Below, piece after piece: positions 1 to 5,361 of a stretch of DNA of 5,361 nucleotides. Source of the DNA: Ignavibacteriales bacterium (lineage in GTDB: Bacteria > Bacteroidota > Ignavibacteria > UBA10030); contig JACQPU010000029.1 of assembly GCA_016207365.1 (NCBI GenBank), forward strand, positions 1 through 5,361, written 5' to 3'. Positions within the stretch are counted from its first letter, which is position 1; the number at the start of each line of letters is the position of its first letter. A program made the translations under genes and the position numbers. A model generated the notes under the pieces. It searched no databases, was not told the origin of the DNA, and saw only the letters and a program-made list of their open reading frames with translations.

Positions 1-603
1 CCCCCGCCGCATCTGGCTCCCGACTGTGCTGAGGCAGGTGTGCTGGGCGTTCTTCCGGGAATCATTGGTACCATCCAGGCCGTGGAGGCTATCAAGCTCC
101 TTCTTGGCATTGGTACTCCTCTCATTGGCACCCTGCTGCAAGTAGATGCACTTCATTGGAATTTCCTGCAGGTTGCCATCTCGAAGGATCCTCACTGCAG
201 GCTCTGCGGGGAAAATCCGTCGATTCTGGAGCTTATCAATTACGACGAATGGTGCAATCACCCGGTAGGCGCGGCAGAAAAGGAAGAGCCGGACGAGATC
301 ACTGTAGCGGAGCTGGCGAAGCAACTCAAAGACAGTGAGCAGGTACAGCTCGTTGACGTGCGTGAGCCCTTCGAACGGGTCATAGCATCTATTGGTGGGG
401 TTCTAGTACCGCTTGCCCAACTTCCGTCACGTACGCAGGAATTCGATCCGTCACGCGAAATCGTTGTTTATTGCCATACCGGCAGACGGAGTGCGCGTGC
501 AGTAGCGCTTCTGAGACAACAGGGGTTCTCCAAAGCGAAAAATCTTGTTGGCGGGATTGAAGCCTGGTCTTTACAGGTTGACAGATCGGTACCTAGATAT
601 TGA
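1..603 (+). CDS. moeB: MoeB/ThiF-type adenylyltransferase with C-terminal rhodanese domain (5' truncated by window)
   Basis: The open frame runs from base 1 to the TGA at 601-603, so about 200 C-terminal residues are present and the ATP-binding half lies upstream of the window. Numbering from the first codon, PPPHLAPDCAEAGVLG (residues 1-16) is the E1-like crossover region with the conserved cysteine at residue 9. DPHCRLCGENPSI carries Cys66 and Cys69, the second CxxC half of the structural zinc site. Residues ~98-200 form a rhodanese domain with VDVREPFE and the active loop CHTGRRS (Cys158, codon 472-474), ending in a typical VGGIEAW...VPRY tail. This E1-plus-rhodanese order is that of MOCS3/Uba4 and bacterial MoeZ/MoeBR. 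Such proteins adenylate the C-terminal glycine of a ubiquitin-like sulfur carrier (MoaD, ThiS or similar) in the cytoplasm and pass it persulfide sulfur. Family assignment is firm. Which carrier it serves cannot be told from this window. Confidence 0.93.
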   Translation, partial: PPPHLAPDCAEAGVLGVLPGIIGTIQAVEAIKLLLGIGTPLIGTLLQVDALHWNFLQVAISKDPHCRLCGENPSILELINYDEWCNHPVGAAEKEEPDEITVAELAKQLKDSEQVQLVDVREPFERVIASIGGVLVPLAQLPSRTQEFDPSREIVVYCHTGRRSARAVALLRQQGFSKAKNLVGGIEAWSLQVDRSVPRY

Positions 604-680
604 AGTGCCAAGTCCCAAGGTCCAAATTCCAAACGATTGGAAAGTGCGAACTTCCAGGCTCCAAATTCCAGACGATCGAC
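603..680 (+). repeat. Two tandem copies of a 39-bp unit directly after the MoeB-rhodanese gene
   Basis: Bases 603-641 and 642-680 align without gaps at 30 of 39 positions. The shared core is TCCAAATTCCA followed by ACGAT (621-636 and 660-675). The first unit begins on the last base of the upstream stop codon. The first copy contains a small perfect hairpin, TTCCAA-ACGA-TTGGAA, at 627-642, which substitutions have destroyed in the second copy. A third copy starting at 681 is not convincing. The CCAAATTCCA-rich character resembles dispersed intergenic repeats I associate with some environmental bacterial genomes; that link is from memory. No T-run follows the hairpin, so I do not call it a terminator. 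Confidence 0.75.
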
Positions 681-721
681 AAATGGTGAACATTCACGGA
701 AACAACGAACTTGGGATTTGG
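608..721. repeat. Imperfect inverted repeat bracketing the MoeB / PLP-enzyme spacer
   Basis: CCAAGTCCCAAGGTC at 608-622 and GAACTTGGGATTTGG at 707-721 are reverse complements at 13 of 15 positions. They are separated by 84 bases that include most of the tandem repeat. This could be a degenerate dispersed element with opposed ends, or the same repeat family inserted in both orientations. No transposase frame lies between the arms, and flanking target duplications were not identified. No convincing promoter was recognised in the spacer either, although one for the downstream operon would be expected here. Confidence 0.5.
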
Positions 722-757
722 TGCTTGTGACTTCGCACGGAACATTCACTGCTCTCC

Positions 758-1888
758 ATGTCTGAATTCAACCCCGCTCCGTTCCGCGATCTCTTTCCCT
801 TTCTTTCCAAAGGAACCGTCTATCTCGACCATGCCGCGATAGGACCGGTTCCGCGGCCGTCCCGCGCGGCTGTAGAGAACTACCTTCGTGACAGGACGGA
901 AAACGACATCATTTGTCATGTATTTCTGAAAACGTATGCGGAGACCAAAGCGCGCATCGGGACACTTCTCAATGCCTCCCCCGACCGGATCGCTTTCTGC
1001 GATAACACATCCCACGGCTTGAACATTCTTGCCGCCGGCCTGAAGTGGAAAACGGGAGACAGGATCCTCCTGACCGACGTGGAATTTCCGGCAAACGTTT
1101 ATCCGTTCCTGAACCAGAAACGGCATGGAGTGGAAATTGATTTTGTACGATGCAGAAATAACAGAATCCCGGTTGAGGACGTCCTGAACGCTCTGACCCC
1201 GCATACACGACTGTTGTCCATCAGCCACGTGCAATTTTTGAACGGCTGCAGGTCGGATTTGGCGGCCATCGGAGACCTCTGCCGCACCAGGGGAGTGATC
1301 TTCAGTGTGGATGCCATCCAGGCTGCGGGGGCGGTACCGATCGACGTGAAATCGATGAAAATCGATTTTCTCTCGTGCGGTTCGCAGAAGTGGCTCCTGT
1401 CGACGGAAGGGGTTGCGTTTGTTTACGTTTCCGAAGAAACGCAGGCAAGAATTGAGCAGGCTTATCTGGGATGGCTGGGAATAAACGATTTTTTCTCTGA
1501 TTTTTTTCGGTATCGTCTGGATCTTGATGCAACGGCAAGGAGGTACGAAGGTGGCACGCTGAACATTGCCGGCATCCTCTCTCTCAATGAATCCATTCGC
1601 CTTTTGCTCGACGTTGGTATTCATAATATCGAAAAGCATTTACACGAGCTCACCCAGCTTTGTGTCGACCGTATTGTCCGCGAGCGTGTGGAGCTGTTGA
1701 CGCCCGAGACGTCCGCTGATCGCGCCGGTATTGTGAGCTTTCGTCCTCCCAACGCGCAGCAGACATACGAGCGACTGAAAACAAAGGGAATTGTCGCTTC
1801 CATCCGCGAAGAGTGTATCAGATTCTCTCCGCACTTCTACAACACCCACGACGAAGTCTTGAAGGCTCTCGACGTGGCCTTCAGCTAA
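758..1888 (+). CDS. Class V aminotransferase-fold PLP enzyme (cysteine desulfurase / isopenicillin-N epimerase-like), substrate unknown
   Basis: A 376-residue protein, a normal length for this family. An in-frame TGA at 728-730 leaves the ATG at 758 as the only ATG start; no strong Shine-Dalgarno precedes it. Family landmarks, in order: VYLDHAAIGPVP (21-32), DNTSHGLN at the cofactor phosphate site (82-89), SISHVQFLNG with His157 stacking position, SVDAIQAAG with Asp185 and Gln188 contacting the pyridine ring side, and SCGSQKWL with Lys211 as the predicted Schiff-base lysine. YEGGTLNIAGI (263-273) and RFSPHFYNTHDEV (355-367) are typical of the C-terminal half. In SufS-type desulfurases a catalytic cysteine sits in an RTGHHC loop ahead of the final domain. 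Here that stretch is shortened to ASIREE, so desulfurase activity is unlikely; Cys353 aligns beyond the loop. No signal peptide: cytoplasmic. The stop lies 14 nt from the transporter lipoprotein start, suggesting cotranscription. Epimerase, lyase or aminotransferase chemistry are all possible. Confidence 0.9.
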   Translation: MSEFNPAPFRDLFPFLSKGTVYLDHAAIGPVPRPSRAAVENYLRDRTENDIICHVFLKTYAETKARIGTLLNASPDRIAFCDNTSHGLNILAAGLKWKTGDRILLTDVEFPANVYPFLNQKRHGVEIDFVRCRNNRIPVEDVLNALTPHTRLLSISHVQFLNGCRSDLAAIGDLCRTRGVIFSVDAIQAAGAVPIDVKSMKIDFLSCGSQKWLLSTEGVAFVYVSEETQARIEQAYLGWLGINDFFSDFFRYRLDLDATARRYEGGTLNIAGILSLNESIRLLLDVGIHNIEKHLHELTQLCVDRIVRERVELLTPETSADRAGIVSFRPPNAQQTYERLKTKGIVASIREECIRFSPHFYNTHDEVLKALDVAFS

Positions 1889-1893
1889 ATTCC

Positions 1894-1898
1894 GGAGA
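1894..1898 (+). promoter_or_regulatory. Ribosome binding site that fixes the lipoprotein start
   Basis: GGAGA lies 4 nt upstream of the ATG at 1903 (spacer TTGC), within the 14-nt gap after the PLP-enzyme stop. Together with the lipobox signal peptide that begins at this ATG, it rejects the alternative GTG at 1813, which would overlap the upstream gene by 76 bp. Confidence 0.7.
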
Positions 1899-1902
1899 TT
1901 GC

Positions 1903-2829
1903 ATGAAGCCAATAACGTTGTGTACTCTTTTGAGCCTTCTCGTCCTTTCATGCTCCGGCGGCGGTGGTGGCGGTGCTGACAAGATCATTGGGGTGGCGCT
2001 CCTGACCCGGGCGCACGTTTTCTACCGGGATCTGGAGGCGGGGTTGCGGTCGGAGGCGGCGAAACAGAACTATGAGCTGATTATCACCTCGGCCGAGTTC
2101 GATCTGGGAAAACAGATTGCTCAGATTGAGGATTTTGTGGCGCGCAAGGTCGATGCAATCATCGTGTGCCCCGTTGATTCCCGCGGAATCGGTCCCGGAA
2201 TCCGAAAAGCCAACGACGAGAGTATTCCGGTTTTCACGGCGGATATCGCCGCAACGGAAGGCATGGTGGTGTCGCACATTGCTTCCGATAATGTCGCCGG
2301 CGGGCGGCTCGCCGGCGAATATCTGGTAAAGGCCCTCAACGGGCGTGGAAAAATTGCCATTATTAATCATCCCGCCGTAACTTCGGTGCTTGATCGCGTG
2401 CGGGGCTTCAAAGAAGCTCTTGCCAGCTATCCACAGCTTAAGATCGTTGCCGACGTCAATGGCGGTGGGGTGCGCGACAAGGCTCTTCAGGCGGCTACGG
2501 ACGTGCTCCAGGCTCACCGCGATCTCGATGCAATTTTCGGCATTAACGACGACTCTGCGCTGGGAGCGCTCGATGCCGTACAGCAGTTCCGGCGTAGCGG
2601 CCTCATCATCATCGGCTATGATGCCACGCCACCTGCAGCCGATGCCATCAGGCGCGAGACGGCACTTAAGGCTGACGTGGTTCAGTATCCGACGATTATC
2701 GGTACAGTGACGATTAAAACAATCGCCGACTATTTTTCGGGACGTAAGGTACCTGCGACAGTACCGGTTGAAGTAGGAATTGTTGACAAAGCAGCGCTGG
2801 AGCAGATGGCGGCAAAAGAGACTCAATGA
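1903..2829 (+). CDS. RbsB-like periplasmic sugar-binding lipoprotein of a CUT2 ABC importer
   Basis: A 308-residue Peripla_BP_4-type solute-binding protein. It starts with a lipoprotein signal peptide, MKPITLCTLLSLLVLSC, with lipobox LVLSC and lipidated Cys17. A six-glycine tether (19-24) follows, and the mature domain begins at DKIIGVALLT. Strong similarity to ribose-binding protein is visible in MVVSHIASDNVAGG (121-134), NDDSALGAL (215-223) and IGYDATP (237-243). Comparing from memory with E. coli RbsB pocket residues: Asp114, Arg165, Asn215, Asp240, Gln261 and Phe40 match contact positions. Asn13, Asn64, Arg90 and Phe164 of RbsB appear replaced by His38, Cys89, Ile115 and Gly187. The ligand is therefore probably a monosaccharide or related compound, but not surely ribose. 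It should deliver ligand to the ATPase and permease encoded immediately downstream. The binding protein comes first in this gene set, unlike the E. coli rbs order. The stop is one base before the ATPase ATG. Confidence 0.93.
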   Translation: MKPITLCTLLSLLVLSCSGGGGGGADKIIGVALLTRAHVFYRDLEAGLRSEAAKQNYELIITSAEFDLGKQIAQIEDFVARKVDAIIVCPVDSRGIGPGIRKANDESIPVFTADIAATEGMVVSHIASDNVAGGRLAGEYLVKALNGRGKIAIINHPAVTSVLDRVRGFKEALASYPQLKIVADVNGGGVRDKALQAATDVLQAHRDLDAIFGINDDSALGALDAVQQFRRSGLIIIGYDATPPAADAIRRETALKADVVQYPTIIGTVTIKTIADYFSGRKVPATVPVEVGIVDKAALEQMAAKETQ

Positions 2830-2830
2830 G

Positions 2831-4342
2831 ATGAACTCCCTGTTGGTCATGCAAGGCATTGTAAAGGAGTATCCCGGTGTCCGGGCCCTCGATGGTGTCG
2901 ACTTCGACCTTCAGGCAGGGGAAGTACATTGTCTTGTGGGAGAGAATGGAGCGGGGAAATCGACGCTCATGAAGATCCTCGGGGGCGCTGTGCAGAAGGA
3001 TGCCGGATCCGTATCGATCGATGGACAGGAAGCCATGATATCCACGCCGATTGATGCGCAACGGCTGGGGATTGGAATCATTTACCAAGACTTCAGGCTT
3101 GTCGATGAATTGAATGTCGCCGAAAATATTCTCCTCGGTCAGGAACCTGCTGGATTCGGCTTTTTGACGGTCCTTGATCGAAAGGCCGAACATAAACGCG
3201 CGGAGGAAGTACTATCGCAGCTCGGCGAAGTCCTCGATACCCACATACCCACGGGCCATCTCAGCGCCGCTCAGCGGCAGATTGTAGAGATTGCCAAGGC
3301 GCTCTCGCGAAACGTCCGGATCCTTGTCATGGACGAGCCGTCGGCTTCTCTTTCCGAACACGAACTCAATAACCTCTTTATCATCATCAAGCGACTGAAA
3401 TCGGAAGGAGTTGGTATTGTCTACATCTCACACAGACTAGACGAGGTCTTCGCCATTGGGGATCGTGTGACGGTGCTTCGGGACGGTTCGCGTGTGCACG
3501 CATCACCTGTTGGCGGTGTGGATCGCCGGACACTGATCCGATTGATGGTGGGAAGGGAGCTGGAGCAGGAATATCCAAAGATCGAGCTGCGTCCCGGCGC
3601 AGAGATTCTCAGGATCGAAAACCTGAGTGCGGGGATGTTGAAGAATATCACGTTCTCGGTAACGCGGGGAGAGATCTTTGGCATCGCAGGATTGGTCGGG
3701 GCTGGTCGGAGCGAGCTGGCTCACGTTCTTTTCGGATCCAAACGAAAGGACTCTGGCAAAGTCGTGTTCGATGGAAAAGACTTCAGTCCGAGGTCACCCC
3801 GGGAGGCAATCGAAGCGGGGCTCGGTTTATTGACGGAAGACCGAAATCGCTACGGCCTTATTCTCCCGATGAATGTGCGGGAAAATATCTCGCTTTCGAA
3901 CCTCCACGAACTTGTTCGTGGTTTCGTGATTGACAGAGGGACAGAACGGACGGCGGCAGGACGGTTTACAGATCAGTTAAAGATCAAAACGCCTTCCCTG
4001 GAAGTCCCCGTTGAAACACTGAGCGGGGGAAACAGGCAAAAAGTCATCCTCGCCCGTTGGCTGTTTACAAAGTCCAAAGTGCTGATTTTCGATGAGCCAA
4101 CCGCGGGGATTGACGTTGGGGCGAAGCGCGAAATCTATCTGCTCATGAATGAACTTGTGGGCAGGGGGATTGGTGTCGTCATGATTTCTTCGGATTTGCC
4201 GGAACTTCTCGGCATGTGCGACAGGATAGCAGTGATGTGTCTTGGCCGCGTTACAGGAATTCTCCGACGCGGCGAAGCAACGCAGGAAGCGATTCTCTCT
4301 CTGGCGACTCAATTCTCCGGAACCGAGATCCATGCCGGTTGA
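2831..4342 (+). CDS. RbsA-like double-domain sugar ABC transporter ATPase
   Basis: A 503-residue protein with two nucleotide-binding domains, the usual size for CUT2 ATPases such as RbsA, MglA and XylG. Domain 1: Walker A GENGAGKST (37-45), Q-loop Gln86, signature LSAAQRQ (144-150), Walker B ILVMDEP (164-170), H-loop His201. Domain 2: degenerate Walker A GLVGAGRS (287-294), TEDR motif (336-339), signature LSGGNRQK (397-404), Walker B VLIFDEP (417-423), and Ser454 where the H-loop histidine would be. This asymmetry, with one domain expected to hydrolyse ATP poorly, is normal in the family and not a defect. The ATG at 2831 is one base after the upstream stop, preceded by a purine-rich AAAAGAG 10 nt away; translational coupling is likely. 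A TTG at 2780 would add 17 residues overlapping the lipoprotein gene and was rejected. It acts on the inner face of the membrane, powering import through the permease. Confidence 0.95.
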   Translation: MNSLLVMQGIVKEYPGVRALDGVDFDLQAGEVHCLVGENGAGKSTLMKILGGAVQKDAGSVSIDGQEAMISTPIDAQRLGIGIIYQDFRLVDELNVAENILLGQEPAGFGFLTVLDRKAEHKRAEEVLSQLGEVLDTHIPTGHLSAAQRQIVEIAKALSRNVRILVMDEPSASLSEHELNNLFIIIKRLKSEGVGIVYISHRLDEVFAIGDRVTVLRDGSRVHASPVGGVDRRTLIRLMVGRELEQEYPKIELRPGAEILRIENLSAGMLKNITFSVTRGEIFGIAGLVGAGRSELAHVLFGSKRKDSGKVVFDGKDFSPRSPREAIEAGLGLLTEDRNRYGLILPMNVRENISLSNLHELVRGFVIDRGTERTAAGRFTDQLKIKTPSLEVPVETLSGGNRQKVILARWLFTKSKVLIFDEPTAGIDVGAKREIYLLMNELVGRGIGVVMISSDLPELLGMCDRIAVMCLGRVTGILRRGEATQEAILSLATQFSGTEIHAG

Positions 4343-5285
4343 GCGCGGGAAACTCACTGCACTTTTAGCTGAATACGGAATCGGTGCCGCGTTTATTCTG
4401 GAACTTATTTTCTTCTCTCTTCTCTCCCCGCATTTTGCAACGCTTGACAACCTCCTCAATGTTACGCTGCAAACATCGATAACGGCAATCATTGCTGTTG
4501 GAATGACGTTTGTCATTCTTACGGCCGGGATCGATCTTTCCGTGGGTTCATTGGTCGCGTTGGCGGGCGTACTAACCACAGTTGTTCTCAAAGCTGATGT
4601 TCCCGCCCCCGTTGCCTATACACTGGGTGTTGGCACCGGCCTCCTTTTTGGTGTCCTTTCAGGCGCTGCAGCGGGGATCTTTATTACGAAATTCAGGATT
4701 ACGCCATTCATTGTCACGCTCGCTCTGATGACAATCTGGCGCGGTACCGCGTTTGTGATCACCGAAGGTCGACCCGTGTGGGAATTGCCTGAAGGATTTG
4801 CAGATCTTGCGAGGGGACGGATCCTGTTCGTGCCAATTCCGACCTTGATCATGCTGGTGGTGTTTGCGGTGGCTCATTTTGTGTTGACGCGGACGAAATT
4901 CGGCAGGTATGTTTATGCCGTGGGTGGGAACAGCGAAGCAGCCAGGCTTGCCGGCATACGGACCGACAGGGTATTAATTCAGGTGTACATCCTCTCCGGA
5001 CTTCTCTCGGCCTTGAGCGGAATTCTCCTGGCCTCGAGGGTCAACTCTGGACAGCCCAACGCAGGCCTTATGTACGAGCTTGATGTGATTGCTGCCGTTG
5101 TGGTGGGAGGGACCAGCCTCTTTGGTGGTCGAGGGACGGTCATTGGCACGCTGATCGGATCCTTGCTGATCGGCGTCTTGCGCAACGGACTGAATCTGCT
5201 GAATGTGGAATCCTATGTTCAACAGGTTGTCGTCGGGATTGTCATCCTGCTGGCGGTCATGATGGATCGCCTCCGGAAGCGCTGA
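4332..5285 (+). CDS. RbsC-like sugar ABC transporter permease
   Basis: A 317-residue, very hydrophobic inner-membrane protein of the BPD_transp_2 (RbsC) family, with about nine or ten membrane segments. Approximate spans are 17-34, 48-66, 69-87, 93-117, 122-143, 165-186, 214-235, 251-266, 269-288 and 296-312. The motif LTAGIDLSVGSLVALAG (63-79) is a hallmark of these permeases. The cytoplasmic loop GGNSEAARLAGI (198-209) is the EAA-like site expected to dock on the ATPase, and VVVGGTSLFGGRGT (256-269) is also typical. The ATG at 4332 overlaps the ATPase stop by 11 nt, with GGA and GAG purine stretches just upstream. A TTG at 4242 would create a 101-bp overlap and add a hydrophilic N-terminus, so it was rejected. 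A single permease gene suggests a homodimeric pore, as in the ribose system. The family is certain; the transported sugar is not. Confidence 0.95.
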   Translation: MPVERGKLTALLAEYGIGAAFILELIFFSLLSPHFATLDNLLNVTLQTSITAIIAVGMTFVILTAGIDLSVGSLVALAGVLTTVVLKADVPAPVAYTLGVGTGLLFGVLSGAAAGIFITKFRITPFIVTLALMTIWRGTAFVITEGRPVWELPEGFADLARGRILFVPIPTLIMLVVFAVAHFVLTRTKFGRYVYAVGGNSEAARLAGIRTDRVLIQVYILSGLLSALSGILLASRVNSGQPNAGLMYELDVIAAVVVGGTSLFGGRGTVIGTLIGSLLIGVLRNGLNLLNVESYVQQVVVGIVILLAVMMDRLRKR

Positions 5286-5296
5286 AGAGAATTCCC

Positions 5297-5361
5297 ATGA
5301 CCGAACTCAAACGGGCCCTTACAACCTGCTGGTGTGTGTTCACACCAGGCCTGGTCGGAAA
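5297..5361 (+). CDS. Start of an unidentified downstream gene (3' truncated by window)
   Basis: An ATG at 5297 lies 11 nt after the permease stop, with a weak purine stretch AAGAGA at 5285-5290 and a 6-nt spacer. The frame stays open to the window end, giving 21 complete codons: MTELKRALTTCWCVFTPG and onward. The spacing fits a further member of the transporter operon. The fragment is too short to recognise: it shows no clear signal peptide, contains two cysteines (residues 11 and 13), and matches no motif I know. In CUT2 sugar operons a sugar kinase, isomerase, regulator or second permease would be common here, but nothing in these residues supports any of them. Confidence 0.45.
   Translation, partial: MTELKRALTTCWCVFTPGLVG
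5329..5355. repeat. Perfect 8-bp hairpin overlapping a 12-bp palindrome
   Basis: CTGGTGTG-TGTT-CACACCAG at 5329-5348 is a perfect 8-bp stem with a 4-base loop. ACCAGGCCTGGT at 5344-5355 is a perfect palindrome sharing five bases with the right arm, so the two structures could not both form fully. There is no T-run after it, so an intrinsic terminator is not supported. It falls inside the reading frame opening at 5297. It may be coincidental coding sequence, or an operator-like or RNA structure if that frame is not real. Confidence 0.5.

Larger units (their letters stand above)
758..5361 (+). other. Predicted operon: PLP enzyme, sugar-binding lipoprotein, ATPase, permease, unknown gene
   Basis: All five frames are on one strand. 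Successive junctions are a 14-nt gap, a 1-nt gap, an 11-nt overlap and an 11-nt gap, with no terminator-like structure between them. This is the geometry of a single transcript with translational coupling through the three transporter genes. The 154-nt repeat-bearing spacer before 758 is the likely place for the promoter, though I could not identify one. The MoeB-rhodanese gene upstream could be read through into it but is more likely separate. Confidence 0.7.

Noticed and set aside
627..642. TTCCAA-ACGA-TTGGAA hairpin as an intrinsic terminator for the MoeB-rhodanese gene
   Set aside because: The stem is only 6 bp, AT-rich, and not followed by a T-run; it is better described as part of the tandem repeat.
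545..730. Short + strand frame across the end of MoeB-rhodanese and the spacer
   Set aside because: It overlaps the rhodanese C-terminus in another frame and mostly translates the repeat units; no protein-like features.
1357..1370. Perfect 14-bp palindrome GAAAATCGATTTTC
   Set aside because: It lies within well-conserved coding sequence of the PLP enzyme (just before the Lys211 region) and is explained by the codons for MKIDFL; no partner site was seen.
746..1639. Long open frame of 297 codons on the - strand opposite the PLP enzyme
   Set aside because: The + strand frame carries the full set of class V PLP motifs; the antisense translation has no recognisable domain.
1948..2859. Long open frame of 303 codons on the - strand opposite the sugar-binding protein
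   Set aside because: It mirrors a clearly recognised + strand gene and its translation shows no family resemblance; a shadow frame.
2831..4342. Non-canonical first signature (LSAAQ), degenerate second Walker A (GLVGAGRS) and Ser in place of the second H-loop histidine in the ATPase
   Set aside because: These deviations are usual in RbsA/MglA-type double ATPases and do not indicate an inactive or novel enzyme.

Overview
The window (5,361 bases, roughly 53% GC by eye) is densely coding, with every convincing gene on the + strand. The lipoprotein lipobox on the solute-binding protein points to a diderm bacterium. The phylum cannot be fixed. An intergenic spacer rich in CCAAATTCCA-type sequence and the domain architecture of the first gene resemble environmental Bacteroidota/Ignavibacteria-like genomes, but that is an impression, not a result.

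Layout: 1-603 is the 3' part of a MoeB/ThiF-type E1-like adenylyltransferase fused to a C-terminal rhodanese domain (MOCS3/Uba4/MoeZ architecture). 604-757 is the only sizeable non-coding stretch. It begins with two diverged copies of a 39-bp tandem unit and also holds an imperfect inverted repeat. 758-1888 encodes a class V PLP enzyme related to cysteine desulfurases and isopenicillin-N epimerase, but without the desulfurase cysteine loop. 1903-2829, 2831-4342 and 4332-5285 encode a complete ribose-type (CUT2) sugar ABC importer: an RbsB-like lipoprotein, an RbsA-like double ATPase and an RbsC-like permease. A further reading frame opens at 5297 and runs off the window end, overlapping a perfect hairpin and a 12-bp palindrome.

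From 758 onward the genes look like one operon: gaps of 14 and 1 nt, an 11-nt overlap, then an 11-nt gap. The importer should bring in a monosaccharide or sugar-like small molecule. The binding protein keeps much of the RbsB pocket but appears changed at several ribose-contact positions, so ribose itself is not assured. The PLP enzyme ahead of it may act on the imported compound or a derivative (inference). The upstream MoeB-rhodanese gene belongs to sulfur-carrier activation (molybdopterin, thiamine or tRNA thiolation) and is probably a separate unit.

I see no CRISPR array, RNA gene, insertion sequence or obvious new defence or mobile system. The points most worth a second look are the unassigned PLP enzyme tied to the transporter, the altered sugar pocket, and the repeat-bearing spacer. 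The longer start-extended versions of the three transporter frames (from 1813, 2780 and 4242) were rejected in favour of internal ATG starts.
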